From contig JAJTUP010000022.1 of assembly GCA_021399435.1 (NCBI GenBank), forward strand, positions 620,001-684,000: a stretch of DNA of 64,000 bases, given 5' to 3'. The notes beneath the pieces are model-generated. The model saw nothing but the letters and a program-made list of their open reading frames with translations. It did not search any database and was not told the origin of the DNA. A program made the position numbers and the translations under genes. The stretch comes from Diaporthe sp. PMI_573. Its lineage: Eukaryota; Ascomycota; Sordariomycetes; Diaporthales; Diaporthaceae. Shown piece after piece: positions 36,991 through 49,454 of this stretch (within the stretch, counting starts at the first letter, position 1; every line of letters begins with the position of its first letter).

Positions 36991-37604
36991 GGCGCGAATT
37001 GGTGTGAACTAAGACGTCGACGGTTTGTCAGTCAAGTTGGAAGAGTAGAACGGCGCGATTGGACGGCTCACGGTTCTTGTTAGAGGACTGAAAGTCTTGG
37101 AGAGAACAGGTCTGCGAAAGATTGCGGAATGCATCACTCGTTCGGCAGTACTGATTTCCAAAACTGTGAAGCTTCTCCTCTTTGCCTGCGAGGGACATGC
37201 ATCTACAGCTGGATGACCAATCCAAATCAGAATGACGTTATTGGATCCCATCCCGGCCGGGTACGGCTCCGTCAGCCACCTCCACCTTCTGCTTCGAGAC
37301 CCCTTGCTCATGATAACTCCGCCTGCTGGTTTTACACCCTTGAGCAGCATTAGCAGCTGTCTGAGTATACTCCCTGACACAGCCCAAGTCTGGCCGTCAA
37401 AGAGCGACGAAGGACGAGGTGATCTTCTCACGGGTGGATAGCTCGTCGTCAGGCACGAAGGGTGATATGGCAGCCAAATTAGAGGATTGTGTTCCAGATC
37501 ATGGTACATCCAGCAAGCTCCCGTGAGACGAACGCCAAGAGGTGCCCATATGAGTTAGACCTCGAGAATGCGAGTTTTTACTCTCAACTTCTATCCATCA
37601 GAAC
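36991..37604. other. Intergenic, glyoxalase II promoter to LAS1
   Basis: 5' flank of glyoxalase II and 3' flank of LAS1. Nothing further seen. Confidence 0.5.
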
Positions 37605-38732
37605 TCACAAGATCCCTATGGGCCTCGGCGTCCATGGGCCTTTCCACCTCTTCCAGCCGGGTCCATCATCGTCATCCTTACCATCCCGTTTCCTCTTGCC
37701 AGCATCTGCCGCGCCGTCGGCCTCCTCTCTAGCCTCACGCAACTCTTTCCTCATCTCCTCAATATCCGTGGGTATCTCCCTGTCCTCGCCTAGCTGTGCA
37801 TCGCCTCCCATTGCCCTGAGAAGGATCTCCCTGGAGAGCTTCACCGACCGTGACAAGATGCCTGTGTCCCTCGCAGTCTGTCCGATCTCCTCCAGCGTCC
37901 TCAATATGAGCGTGTTGTCCCACTGGCCCAACTGCCTCGTCACGGCCTGCTTCGCCGCATCGCTGCCCACCTCGCCCTCTTGCCTCTGCAGATACCCCAT
38001 CAGCGCGGCGCGGCACATCCGCCCCTTGATCGTAGACGGAGTAGAAGCAGCAGCCACCGCCACCACAGGCTTCTTCTTCTCAGCGGCGCCGTCCATGCCC
38101 CGGGAAGGCCCTTCCCTAGTCGTGGCCCCCGCCGCATCCCCATCCTGCCGAGGGCCCGCATCGTCCGCGTCCGGCAGGTTCCTCCAGTAATACTCCCAGA
38201 TCCAGACGAGCGCCCTCCCCGCGGCGGGCCTCAGCTGCGCCAGGCCGGGCATGGGCTCGTGCGTGCCCTGGTGCCGCAGCTCGACGAAGCCCGCGGGGAG
38301 CCCCACCGTCTTGGCCACCCCGTACATGCTCAGCTTGCGCGCCCTGTCCTGGTGCCCGTCCAGCAGGCCCGTCACGAACCGCGTGAAGGCGGTGAGGTAC
38401 GCCGCGCGCACGCCGTACTCGCTGGCCGCGTCTGTGCTGCCGCCGCCGTCGTCCTGGTCCCGCAGGGTGTGCCGCCGGTCCAGCAGGACCGCCGACATGA
38501 GCATCGCCGTCGACTCCACCACGTGCGGGCAGTTGCCGCGGTGCACCCACATGAACACGCGCGCGATCGCCCTTTGGATCTCCTGCAGCTCGGGTGCGGT
38601 CCATTTGTGGTGCGGCGTGGGCGGCGGTGGTGGCGTGGCTTGTGAGGAGGATGATGATGATGGGTAGAGCTGGCTGCGGACTTTGAGGAGCTCGGCGCGG
38701 TTGCGCCAGGGCGTGAAGACAAACTGGACCAT
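37605..38732 (-). CDS. LAS1: LAS1, pre-rRNA ITS2 endonuclease
   Basis: HEPN-type nuclease that cuts ITS2 in pre-60S ribosome maturation together with the polynucleotide kinase Grc3. One exon, 375 residues. The N-terminus [19 protein letters not shown] matches the Las1 'W' start. The HEPN catalytic motif is [13 protein letters not shown] (Arg153 to His158), preceded by a helix with [17 protein letters not shown]. The tail [15 protein letters not shown] matches the conserved C-terminal segment that in known complexes docks into Grc3. Disordered Ser/Pro (residues 24-41) and Asp/Lys-rich stretches separate these parts. The protein probably acts in the nucleolus. It is shorter than yeast Las1 but has all key parts. 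Confidence 0.93.
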   Translation of the reverse strand: MVQFVFTPWRNRAELLKVRSQLYPSSSSSSQATPPPPPTPHHKWTAPELQEIQRAIARVFMWVHRGNCPHVVESTAMLMSAVLLDRRHTLRDQDDGGGSTDAASEYGVRAAYLTAFTRFVTGLLDGHQDRARKLSMYGVAKTVGLPAGFVELRHQGTHEPMPGLAQLRPAAGRALVWIWEYYWRNLPDADDAGPRQDGDAAGATTREGPSRGMDGAAEKKKPVVAVAAASTPSTIKGRMCRAALMGYLQRQEGEVGSDAAKQAVTRQLGQWDNTLILRTLEEIGQTARDTGILSRSVKLSREILLRAMGGDAQLGEDREIPTDIEEMRKELREAREEADGAADAGKRKRDGKDDDDGPGWKRWKGPWTPRPIGIL

Positions 38733-39272
38733 GCCTGATGAAGACCGAGCTCAGCAGTTGATAGCAAATTGTTTCATTTGAGTTCCGCGATCTTTTCTCC
38801 CTTAGCCTTGTGGTTGTTGGTAAGCAGATGGATGGTGTAGTTGTGGATATACGAGGTTCGCTTTCTTGGTGGGATCTGTGGCTGATAGCGTTCAGGTGAA
38901 ATTCTCATTCTCAACGGGGCGGCCCTTCGCTGCCTCTCATCAGCGCGTACTTGGTGCTTCATCTGCATTGATTGGCATTGCAATACTCGATAAATCAAGA
39001 TTCACTCGGATTTTCAAATCAACATTCCATTTGGACATTCTCTACGCCCGCATTGAAATGCACAGTGCGGCTGATCTTCTGCATGCAAACAGTAGATTAT
39101 GAGCACACCACACACATCACCTAAGCAGCTGTGTTCCCATATTGTCTATTTGTTGTATTTTCTCTACCTGATTCTACACCATTTTTAAGGGTATTCTGAG
39201 ATTGGGTGGGCATAATTTCACCCGCTAAATAGCCGTTCCGATCGATTCGACGCGGTGACCTGGATCCAGAAC
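38733..39272. other. Intergenic, LAS1 to saccharopine reductase
   Basis: Promoter of LAS1 and 3' flank of the lysine gene; moderately AT-rich near 39000. No gene seen. Confidence 0.5.
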
Positions 39273-41173
39273 TTACTGGATGGTCTTCTCCTCCATGTTG
39301 ATACCGTACTTGTTCTTGAGCTCGTTCAGAATGGGCTCGCAGATGCTCCACTTCATGGGTGCCAGGACACCCTTGTCGGAGATGGTGCCGTCCAGAACCT
39401 GCTTGACGGCGACGGCGCAGGGAACACCGACCAGCTTCGCCATGGCGGAGTAGCCCTTGGGGTCGCCGTACTCGACCAGGGTTGAAGTGCGCGTCTCCTT
39501 GCGGCCGTCGGCGTGCTCGATGCCGAACTTGTGCTGCAGCAGAACCATGTCGCGCTCCTCGCCCTCGTACTGCATCTTCTTCTCGAGCGTCGCGCAGAGC
39601 GTGTCGAGCGGGTTGCCGCGGGGGGTGATCTGCTCACCCGAGAAGATGCCGACCCATGCCAGACCGGACAGGATGCGGCTCTCCTCCTCGGACGAGTTGA
39701 ATGTCGCCTTGGAGAGGATCGCCTTCTTCAGGTCCTCCTCGCTTGACGAGGAGGCGCCCACGATAACCTTGGTGGCCTCCCTCCAGGTCGTCGGCTTGGA
39801 CAGAGCGTCCACGGGCGTCTCGGTCAGGAAGCCGATCTGTACCAGGGTGCGGATGAACTCGGGGAAGCCCTGGTAGCGCAGGGTTCCGCGGACGATGGTC
39901 TGGGCCTCGGGTATGCTGTAGCGCTCGTTGTAGGGTGTCGAGTCACGGTTGGGGTAGGCGACGAAGGCGTAGCCTGGGTAGATGAAGTATGGCTTCGCTG
40001 CGCCCATGAGCTCCTTGCCCGCAATCTCGACCTCCTTGCCGTCCTGCCAGTACTTGGCGGTGTTGCCGAGGGCGAGCAGCACACCACGCGACGACCAGCT
40101 GAACTTGTAACCCAGAGGGTTGTCGGACGCCTCAGGGGCGGGGAGACCACCGCAGTATGACAGGAAGGAGGTGATCTTGCCTCCGGCCTGGTGGACCTCC
40201 TCGATGGTCTTGACGGCCCACAGGTGGTCGACTACGCCAGGTCAGCCATCCCAGCTTCACAAACGACACTCCGAACGCAACAGTCTGAACGGGAACTTCT
40301 TCTGCCCACTGGATATCCTCACGAGTGGACGCATGGCATGATCCATAGGCAGAAATCGTTGGGCTTGGCTTGGGCTTCACGTGATATCGGGGAGCTGCTT
40401 ACTACCGGGGTCGAGGCCGATCTCGTTCATGACGGTGATGCCGGCCTCCTTGGCGGCGCCGTCCAGCTCCAGCATTGCCGGGCTGACGTAGCTGGTGGTG
40501 ACGACATGCTTCTTCTGGCGGATGGCAGACTGGATGACCTTGGCGTGGAAGGTGTAGGGGATCAGGGAGATGACGAGGTCGTGCTGGGCGACGGCAGCGT
40601 CGAGGGCCTGTGCGTCGTTGACATCGAGGGCCTGAGGCCGGGCATTCTTGACGCCGGCGGAGAGCTGCTGGGCGGTCAGGAGGGTCCTGCAGGCTGTTGA
40701 GAGGCGGCGAGGCCGTCGAGGTTAGCCTTGGGGCAAAGATAGGCAAGGCAAGGCAAGGCAAGGCAAGGCAGGCAGACGCGGACGGACGAGCCTGGCACGG
40801 GGTTTGGGGGAGTGCGGCAGCCAGGCGTTTGGGACGATGGTCCAGGCGACCAGATGGGGCTGCGTACCAACAGTGACCTGAACGCCGGATTCACTGAGGA
40901 TGTCCAGAGTCGGCTTTGTGACGAAGCCGGCGCCGAGCATCAGCACCTTGCTGTGAGATGGAGGCCATTGGTTAGCCGACTGCCCCGCCTCATTATCAAA
41001 GCAGTGCACAACACAGCAGCAGCACAGCACTACCACCCACGGTCACGATCACAAGGCAAGCAGGGGCGGCAAGCAAGCCTGCAACCAAGCGAGCATGGGT
41101 AGGTGGGTGAGAGGTGACTGCTTGCGTGTTCCTTTCCTGCGACACGAGATCACACGTACTGTTGGGATGCCAT
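39273..41173 (-). CDS. Saccharopine reductase (saccharopine dehydrogenase, glutamate-forming)
   Basis: Makes saccharopine from aminoadipate semialdehyde and glutamate in the fungal aminoadipate route to lysine (yeast Lys9). Exons 41160-41173, 40868-40950, 40403-40693 and 39273-40231 give 448 residues, as expected. The first coding exon is only 14 bp (MASQ plus two bases); joining gives MASQHKVLMLGAGFVTKP, a Rossmann GxG start. Further junctions restore VTVACRTL and NEIGLDPGIDHLWAVK, which fixes the splice sites. The catalytic domain includes SYCGGLPAPEASDNPLGYKF and FPEFIRTLVQIGF; the enzyme ends NKYGINMEEKTIQ. The 209 bp first intron is the longest placed in this window, and intron 2 carries an AGGCA repeat. 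Confidence 0.96.
40741..40770. repeat. AGGCA tandem repeat in an intron
   Basis: Six perfect copies of AGGCA (TGCCT on the coding strand) inside intron 2 of the saccharopine reductase gene. On the sense strand this forms part of a pyrimidine-rich tract. Confidence 0.9.
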
Positions 41174-43446
41174 CTTTGCTGGAGAACTTTCGTCCGAGAG
41201 GTGGAACGGGTTACGGGGACGGGAGATCTGGGCTCTGGACAAGAGATCGTGTTTGTCGTCGTCACACCAGTAGAGATTGGGGTTGGTCGATTGATTGACC
41301 TGACTGACTGACTGACTGGATCGCTGATGAAATGAGCGGCCGGCACTTTGGTTCCCACGTTCAAGCAAGAAGATCTTTGACCGCCACTGTAACTGCAAGA
41401 CACTTGCCGTATACGACGCCAGAGGAAAACTTTGTGATGACTCTCCTTTCGCTGTGACGCCAACCCCACGATGCCGATAACGGCGGGTTTGCCTAAGCTT
41501 GCATCACCGATTCGCGACCCCTCATTCGGGCGGTCGTTTGGGTACGTACCGACGGCACTGGGCGTTGGGCGCGGAGGTACGGAGGTACCGCCGCCCACTA
41601 CACAGTAAGTCATCATCTGCTCACTGGCTCACTCCACATTCATGCTTGCTTGCATCAGAGATGTGGGCGGACGAAAGATACGTATGAATACGTAGCCAAC
41701 AGGCGCAAGGGCCACCTGGCCACCGAACTGGAAACGACCGCAGCCTCCACCGCTAGCGGGAGCGACGTCAAGACAAAATTTTCGAACCAGGACCGCAGTA
41801 GCGAACCCAGCGAGCCAACCCAGACAGGGAGCCGACGGGGTCGCTCACAAGTACTCGCGCAGGCGTGCGCCGCCGGCGGGAGACTTCCGCACTACCGAAT
41901 CACCCTCTTGGCGCGGGCTCACTCTCCCTCCCCGTCTGTGTTCCCTCATCAAGTCAGGCCCCCCTCCATACCCATGCATGCTACAAAAGAGAAGATCCCC
42001 ACCTCCACCTCCATCGGCCACGCCACACCATGCCAGCGGGGCCCAGGGTCCCGGCCTCGAGGCACAGCACAGGCTTACCGTCACACAGCGCAGCGCCGCG
42101 GACCAAGAAAGTATACCTGCCTGCCCGCCCTGCCAGCCTGCCAGCCAGCCTGCAAAGCACCACGTACACCCCCCGACACAATGGAAAAACCGGGGCGCAC
42201 AGATACACACCCACGTACAACCAACCCTGACGCAGCGCGCACAGGGGTCGCTCCAACGGTACTGTGGTAGCCTTCTTTTTTCTTTCTAGCCCCACACCCC
42301 TTCGCATCGCAGGGTCGCTGTTGTTATGAGCGGCTCTTTTCTGTGGAGTGTGGGAAGGTACGTACCCTGCCTTCCCACCCCACACACCCTTCACACCCTT
42401 CCGCTGCTCTCTTGCATCTGCATGCATGCATGGCATGCTAAGGGGAGGCCCGTCCGTGATCAACAAAAGGGAACGGGGAGCAGGCAGAAAAAAACAACAA
42501 AAAACGAAAGTCGAAACCCACACAGCCCTTTCTGTCCAATCAGCATCCCCACCACCACCCCACCGCCCATCAACACCCCTGCGACCGTATCGAGCAAAGT
42601 CCATTCCCTCATTCTGTCTGTGTCAGTGTGATGCGGGCGGTCGGTGCCATTCTCGAGACTGAGGGAATAAGGGAAAAAAAAGAGAAATCCTGAGAAAGTT
42701 TCGACCGGGTTCTGGGTTTCTTGCTTGGCTGATGGGGTCCACAGGGGAAGGGGGGGGGAGAAAGAGACGACCGTCAACCATAGCTTCTCTTTCCTTCTCC
42801 CACTCTCTCTTGGACGACTCTGTGACATCAAGATTACCATCCACCCTGCCCCCGGTGCTCTGGTCTTTGGATCCGGGCGGACGTGACTCGGGACGCTGCA
42901 CTTGCACCGCCCGGACCGGCACTGCATTGCCGGTAACCCCATCTGGGCCAGACGTGTCTCTGGTACGGTTTGCCCGTCACAGCAGCTTTGTTGCCTTCTC
43001 ACAATGCAGGGTTTGTCACGATTCAGAGCCGACGGTTGTGCCGTGGCAGCGCCAGCAACAGTAGTATGTGGTTTTGGAGGTTTGTTTTACATTGGTGTGC
43101 CTTTTGTGGCAGCGGGCTAGACAGCCTGGTCTTCTTTCGGCTCGTACACTGAATCCCTCCCCTGCCTCACCCGCCCGCCCTCATGACCAAGTCTCCGTCT
43201 CCATCCAAGTGGTAGTAAATCTTACAAAATCAGCAGCGATGCTGGTTTGGTCTCTATCGTAAAACCCGGGGTATCGAATTTGTTCCTCTGTAAAACCTGT
43301 AGCCCATTTGTCCGTTGCTAAGAACAAAAAGCTGCCCCAATGTGAACTCCGTTGGCTTTCCCGGGGAAAATAACAAAAACAATGAATAACTCCAGTAAAA
43401 TGCTCATCATAATCGTGTCATGCGTCGTCGTTGTGGTGAAGTTCGA
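41174..43446. other. Intergenic, saccharopine reductase promoter
   Basis: Promoter and leader of the lysine gene and 3' flank of the next gene. A TGAC repeat sits at about 41296-41319. The C/T-rich stretches near 41900-42600 are low-complexity and produce spurious long frames. No gene is supported. Confidence 0.5.
41296..41319. repeat. TGAC short tandem repeat
   Basis: Several copies of TGAC, ending GACTGACTGACTGACTGG, upstream of the saccharopine reductase start. Each unit also resembles part of the TGACTC site bound by the fungal amino-acid control factor, but the full palindrome is not there. Confidence 0.6.
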
Positions 43447-44532
43447 TTAATCCTCATCGGATGTGTCGTCCTCTCCCTCGCCATCTTCCTCCTCGTCATC
43501 ACTGACTGGTGGCTCCCAGGCATCTTCCAACTTGAGACCCTTCCCAGTTGGTTGATAGTCAAAGGATGCACCCAGGAGACCACCCTCGCCGTGGAATGGT
43601 AGCTTCTCTGGGGGGTCGTATAGCCCCAAGCCAACGAGGATATCCCCTTCCTCTTCCTCGTCGTTCTCGTCCAGCGATTGGAACGGCGAGGACTCATCAT
43701 CCTGCAGGGCCGGCTCCGGCTGCTGGGACCTGGGCGGGTCCTCGGGCGTAGGGGGAGCCTGAGGTGCAAGGCCTGCCCAGTTTGCTGGAGAGTGCGACGT
43801 CGCGACATAGCTAGGCAGAGGAGGCGCACAGGATGGTCCGGGGGTGAAGGAGTACTGGGCCTGCCCAAGAGTCGACGCCGGAATGTTGGCTGCCGCGTCT
43901 GTGGCAGAGACGTCCCAGCTGGGTGAGGAATACGTCTGAGGCAACTCATAGTTTGAGTATGGAAGGTTCAAGGGCGAGAAGGCCGACGCCGGGGAGCTGT
44001 ATGCCGAGTAGGCGGCGGGCGTGGGCGGGAACTGGACGGGAGCTGGCGCAGGCGCAGGTACGGCAGCGAAGCAGTCCACCTCGCAGTACGACGGGAAGGG
44101 GTACTGGGTTGGTTGTGTTGATACTGGCGTCATATACTGTTGGGTCTGCGCCATGGTTGATGGGTGCCAGCTGACCGGGCGCGGAGCCTTCTTGACAGGT
44201 TCGTAGTAGGTGTTGCCGCAAGTGTCAGGACCGGGCGTGGGCAGGTATGGCTGTTCAACCACTTGCTGTGCTCGTTGGATGAAGGCCGGGTCGTTCATCA
44301 TTGTCCGTCGACGCTGCTGCATGAGCGAGTTGCGAGGGCTGTTGCTGGCGCTGGACGGTTTGGCAACTCTCATGGCGGCTCCGGTGTGAGCACCATTCGA
44401 CCCCCTCGAGTATCTCCTGTTGGCTGATACTGCCATCTGCCTGGAGAGGTCTTCGAGGAACGCGTCGTGGGTGTACTGTGCAGGAAAGGACGGCACGCCA
44501 GGGAGACTGGCTCCGACAAAGGAGTGCATCAT
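43447..44532 (-). CDS. Pro/Ser/Gln-rich protein with acidic C-terminus, function unknown
   Basis: One uninterrupted frame of 361 residues with a good start context (TCAAAATGATG). It begins MMHSFVGASLPGVPSFP, has a basic patch with RRYSRGS and NSLMQQRRRTMMNDPAF, then a long Pro/Tyr/Ser/Ala-rich disordered middle. The C-terminus carries two short conserved-looking blocks, DILVGLGLYDPPEKLPF and GKGLKLEDAWEPP, and ends in a long Asp/Glu run. I recall the LVGLGLYD and GKGLKLE blocks from uncharacterised Pezizomycotina proteins. No enzyme domain or DNA-binding domain is visible. The make-up would fit a nuclear regulatory or scaffold protein, but that is inference. Its 5' side faces an 11 kb stretch without genes, often seen upstream of highly regulated fungal genes. 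Confidence 0.85.
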   Translation of the reverse strand: MMHSFVGASLPGVPSFPAQYTHDAFLEDLSRQMAVSANRRYSRGSNGAHTGAAMRVAKPSSASNSPRNSLMQQRRRTMMNDPAFIQRAQQVVEQPYLPTPGPDTCGNTYYEPVKKAPRPVSWHPSTMAQTQQYMTPVSTQPTQYPFPSYCEVDCFAAVPAPAPAPVQFPPTPAAYSAYSSPASAFSPLNLPYSNYELPQTYSSPSWDVSATDAAANIPASTLGQAQYSFTPGPSCAPPLPSYVATSHSPANWAGLAPQAPPTPEDPPRSQQPEPALQDDESSPFQSLDENDEEEEGDILVGLGLYDPPEKLPFHGEGGLLGASFDYQPTGKGLKLEDAWEPPVSDDEEEDGEGEDDTSDED

Positions 44533-47500
44533 TTTGATAGTTGTGTGTGTGTTGGCGAGGTTGTAGTTGGTGTGTGCTGTGTTGACAGGAGAAGCAGGTT
44601 GGGAGGCATGGAGCGCCGTAGTCTATTAGTATATGACATCGTGGTGGCTATCAAGGCAGATCGAGGTCTCTGACTGCTTATTATGGAATGGGTCGGCCAT
44701 AAAGGAGAGGGCGAGCGTTGAGACAGGGACAGGGAAGCAAAGGGGCCATGTGGAATGGTTCGAAGGATACATCGAGGCTAGTTTGGGGAGGAGTGACATT
44801 GCCGTATTGGCACGGAGAACAAAAGTAGTGAGATGTGGACGGGGCCATTTGGCATGTGGATGTCTAGGTGGGAGGTATCATGGGGTCAAGGGTGGATGCG
44901 TCGGTTCGGGTCAAAGAGAGCTTGCATGTTGTGAAGGATTGGCCGCCTGCGTCATATCGACTTGCAGGGATCATTGTTTTATGCTGCTTGTGTCCTAGCA
45001 GCGCTGGGGATGGTAGGGCGACTGCCACATTCGGTACAAGCCCGATGGAAGCAGGAGGGAACAAGCGGGCAAGCAGTAGCCCTGTCAAGCGTGGTGTGAG
45101 GTGAAGCGGGCCAAGCTGAGGTGAACGATGTACCATAGCACACCCCGTATCACTGTACCTGTGTATCGGACAAAGCCATTAGGTTTGGCCTGTGTGTGCT
45201 GCGGAACCGAAGCCTGAATGCTGCTTGAAGAGAGTACGGTTTGGATGGTCCAAAGCTGCGTACGCAAGCAGGAGACGGGCCATAAACATACACAGGTACA
45301 CTGGGATACCTGCGATGCATCTCAGCCGCCCGCCTTTGGTTGCATAGAGCCGGCTGTCTGTGCAGCAAGCGTACATGGTAGCCCACAAGCCGCGGTACGA
45401 AACAGAGCACCTCTAGGTCGGTGTGAGACAAGTCGCGAAGGGGCAAGCACGACGCGAGATTGCCTGAGCGAAAAGGCGGTAGGGTACTCTGGCGCATGAG
45501 CACCTCGGCGTATCCCTGAGGCTAACGATGTACATGGTACCGGTATTTCGTGGGTTGGAGGAGCGACCCCAGTCGACGGTTGGATCTGGGAATGTTTTGA
45601 TTGGGACCGGCCCCTGGGGATAGAGGAAACGCACATGCAGCGTAGTATGGGCCACCGGCTAGCCAGACCAAGGGCTGCCGGGGCCAGGCCTGGCGCCCCG
45701 TCCGTTCGGCACCATCAATTTGGCAGAGACCGTGTGAGGTGTGTCTGTTTGTGGGGCTCAGTCAAGCGCCCTGGGGGTACGGAGGTACGAGGCAAGGACG
45801 GCGTTGGGCCGGGATGTCTAATGACCAAGGCGAAGAATGAAGTCGCCGGGCCTGAGAGCATTCTCGCGGCTTGGAGTCTGTCCTGAGGTGGCCCCACGTA
45901 TCAGGACTCGAGACCGGCCCTGAGGAAGGTAGCCTTTGCCCAATGGTGACACCGCCCTGCGAGCAAGGACAGGTGCGCCAGGCTGCAGAACTCCATAGAC
46001 TTTTGAGCGCAGTGATCCATCCAAAAACGGCTGCATGCAAGGATGCTGGCATGTGGGATGGCGGACAAGGGGTGAAGACCCAGAAGCCCTTGCCCAGGCC
46101 CCAGGGGGGTTGCATCTGGGTCGGATGGAGTTGAGATGCAGATGCAGATGGGAACATGACAGTGGGGACTGGGACCTCGGGAATGGGGACGATGGGCTGG
46201 TAGGGGGTGGGGGCGTGCATGAGGAAGACGTCCGGGGGGAGGGGCGTGTGCTTGCAACCTGACACCACGAAGTCAGCGCGCCAGGGCAAAGTCAGGCAAA
46301 GACATGGAAATGAAACCCGTGCCAACTGGCCGCCCCGGCGTGAGACTTGTCAACGAACAGGGGGTCGGTGCAGTCATAGTGCCGCAGTATGGGTGTTGCT
46401 CCTGGCGAATTCGATACTTTGCAAGGTTGGACGGAAGATCCCTTCGATCGTGGAAAAAGATCACCGGTTTCTGTTTTTACCACGTCAATGGTCGTGATGA
46501 CTGGGGCCCCCGGGACCTGGGCCAAACCATAGCCTTGCGCCCTGACACCCAAACCCAGACCGACAACAACAACGCCATGATGAGACTCTCCAGGAACAAA
46601 ACAGTGGGCCACTGCACTGCACCGCACCGCAAAAGGCCGCAAGCCCGCGAGCCCGCCTTTGCCTGTGAGCTGAGCCCGTGAGGCAGGCCCCTTGGCGCCG
46701 TGATTGAGCCAGGTCAAGGTTCTTGAGGGTCACGGTCGTATTGTTGCCCGTGACGGGGGGTTGCTCGCGTCTTTCGTTTGCGAGGTGTGTTTCTCGGGAG
46801 CCGGGAATTGCATAGCACAAAACGACACATCACCAGAGGTGCAATGTTGTCTAGGTGATGTCTGAGAGCACAATGGCGGCCATCCTTGGAATATGCAACC
46901 TAAGCAAGTGCTGGTTGCAGGCTGGCGCCGTTGATGGGCTTTTGGTGGCCAGGCAAGCCAGGGTGATGATGACGGGCCGAGGGTCAGTCAGAGATGCAAG
47001 CCAGGAGATTCTCCTGGGCCCGCCTGCAACCACGCACTGGCCTGGTGGTGCGCCGCTCGGTGTGTACAAAGTACGTACCCCCTTTACTACGCGGTAGCTT
47101 CGCGGGCCCTGCGACGTCGTAAGTTACGGGGCACGCTCCCCCTCAGCCATGCTTGGGTGGCAACCTCAGCAAGCCCGACTCTGTAGGATCGATGGGACCG
47201 GGTCAAAATGACGCTGGCTGCAGGCGCTGTGCCGCTGCGGTGTCAGAATGTGTGGGCTCGCTCTCGTGCTGGTCCCTTGGTCCTGCAGTCCTGGAGGAGC
47301 TGGCACGACGCACATCCCTCGGAGCACCTGACGCCCCAGGGCCTGACACACCACTAAGCGAGACGAATCTCCTCCGCCTGTAGGGGGGACCACTTAGTGG
47401 CGGGGCGGCAGCTTGGTTCGGACTCAGTTGCCCACGCCTGCATGCGTCCATGATTGTCGCTCGTGTCCCTGGCCACAATTTATTACGCGTCGTGGGTAGG

Positions 47501-49412
47501 GCAGCCCAGGCCGCCTTTGCCGAGTCTGCGAGTCCAGTCTCGTGTGTGCTGTGCGGCCACCGCATGGCGGAATGAATGGTCAGAGTGGTCTTCCAGAGTG
47601 GTGATGAGCTGGCCGCCCCGTGCTATCGTATTAGCCTGACAGGTCAGATCTCGCTCCTGCGCGCCGCATCCAGAACGGAGAGAAGAGCAGTTGCACCACA
47701 GTAAGGCGTGCGTCGTGCATCGTGCATCGTGCTGGTGGCCGTACACAATCAAGCAGGCGCAGACTAGCAGACACGCCGCCTTCCAGACACGGAAGGCTGA
47801 TGGCTGCCAAAGGCTTGCGTCGGGAGGCAGTGGCCTATCGACTACTTTTGGATGGGCCGGTGCGCACCAGACCGCAACACAGGAGGTAGATTGGACTGCA
47901 AGTGCTACCTACGCGGACCGACGTGCTCGTGATGCTTGTCGCCTCGCATCCCGCGCCCGGTCGCGGACCACGGGTCAGGCCAGGACGGGGTGGCCCAAGT
48001 GCAACGCTGAGTGTGCTTTTTCCTCAGGATCAGGTATTGTTGGTCTCGGCTTGGGGTGCTTGGAAGGGCTGGCTTGGGCCTCACTGGCCTCACTGGCTTC
48101 ACAGACCCGTCTCATTTTAGGGGCAGGCGCGAATTGTTTCTCATAGAGTTTCGCGATCGCACAAAAATGAGCAAGCAGTGTGATCATCGGCGAGAGGATT
48201 GTGGACTCGGCGGTACGGGGATCATTGAAAATAGTGCCAAGCGTGCTGGGTAGTGCGAGCCTGGCACCTGGCTGACTGGCCAGGCTAGCGGACTGATGCG
48301 AGTGCAGTGACAGAGGCAGAGAGGATCGTGCTGTGGGTGTGGTGGTGGTTTGCTCGCGGAGGGCAGGCTGGCAGGGTGGCAGGGTAGGGGGACGTTGCTG
48401 ATCTCGTCCGTGGTGCATGCCAATCAAGGCAGGTAGGCCCGAAAAAGATGAGCCGACCGGGATTCGAGAGACACAGACCAAGCCCCCAGAGGCGAGCTTG
48501 AGGTGGAAGTTGGAGTCAGGCTCCATCACACACGCGCCCGCCCCGGCCGCAGCATCAGCAAGGAGCAGCAATTCCGCCTAGGGCAGGTCCTGGCTGGGCA
48601 GGTTGGGGCAGGTTGTGGCAGGGCGGTAGGGTAGGGCGGCAGGGCAGGTCGGGTCAGGTATGGGCAGGTTGAACCGTGTGGGATGCAGGAAGGGAGGGGT
48701 GGGTGAGTGGGTGAGCTGGTGAGCGCGTTTCGCTGGCTCGCTGGCTCGGTGCTCTGGTTGCTACCCGAGGCGGAAATGGAATGGACCTGCACCTAAAAAT
48801 GAAGTTCCAGGCGACCGCCCGCCCTCGCTCTTAGCGCTGCGAGGACTTAGCCGTGGCCACCTTGCCCCTGCCAGCCCTTGAGGCCTTGGAAGCCTGCCCT
48901 GGTGAGGGAGGGGCCAGCCAGAACTCGAGGCGTGCCGAGCAATCATCTGTCATGTACCGCAGCACCTGGAGTGCCAGGTAGCAGCCGACAATACGGAACA
49001 TGTACAACGTGGTGAGTGCCCCACACCACGGGCCTATACTAGAACATCCCTACGGTGTGCCACCATTGTCTTTTTGAGTTCCAGTCTTTCCCAGGTCCAG
49101 CTCCCAAGCCACCCACGCTGACGCAGCACACAACTGCTGTGCCAGACTTGTGTGTTGTGCCACTGTTACACGTGCTGCACTCAATACAGTCATTCATCTC
49201 ACCCACGGTAGCATGCGCTATGTACTGTAGTAGGACGTAGATTGCAGAGAGACATTCGCCTTTTTGTGTACATGCACGCCGGGCGTGTCGCATGGCGAGC
49301 CCCCCCATGCTATTTTCCACGTCTCGCTTGCCCACCTCATTCGCCCGTTGCTCAGGAATTGCTCGACCGCCGACACACTGACCCCCCTCCTTTTGCTGGG
49401 GCTGCACCTTCT

Positions 49413-49454
49413 CACTTGCACCTGCACCTGCACTTGCACCTGCGCTTGCATTCG
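49413..49454. repeat. 6-bp tandem repeat, about seven units
   Basis: Seven consecutive hexamers of the form CACYTG, the last two diverged. CACCTG and CACTTG are E-box-like, but the array looks like simple-sequence expansion. Confidence 0.8.

Noticed and set aside
37980..38645. 221-codon plus-strand frame over LAS1
   Set aside because: Antisense of the high-GC LAS1 frame, with Arg/His-rich composition and no domain.
41650..42604. Several frames of 100-207 codons on both strands
   Set aside because: They follow C/T-rich low-complexity DNA and show only Pro/Thr/Gly-rich translations.
47975..48571. 198-codon minus-strand frame
   Set aside because: Low-complexity Ser/Pro translation, no homology signal, overlapped by frames on the other strand.
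49413..49454. CRISPR-like array
   Set aside because: The units are 6 bp with no spacers; it is a simple repeat in a eukaryotic genome.
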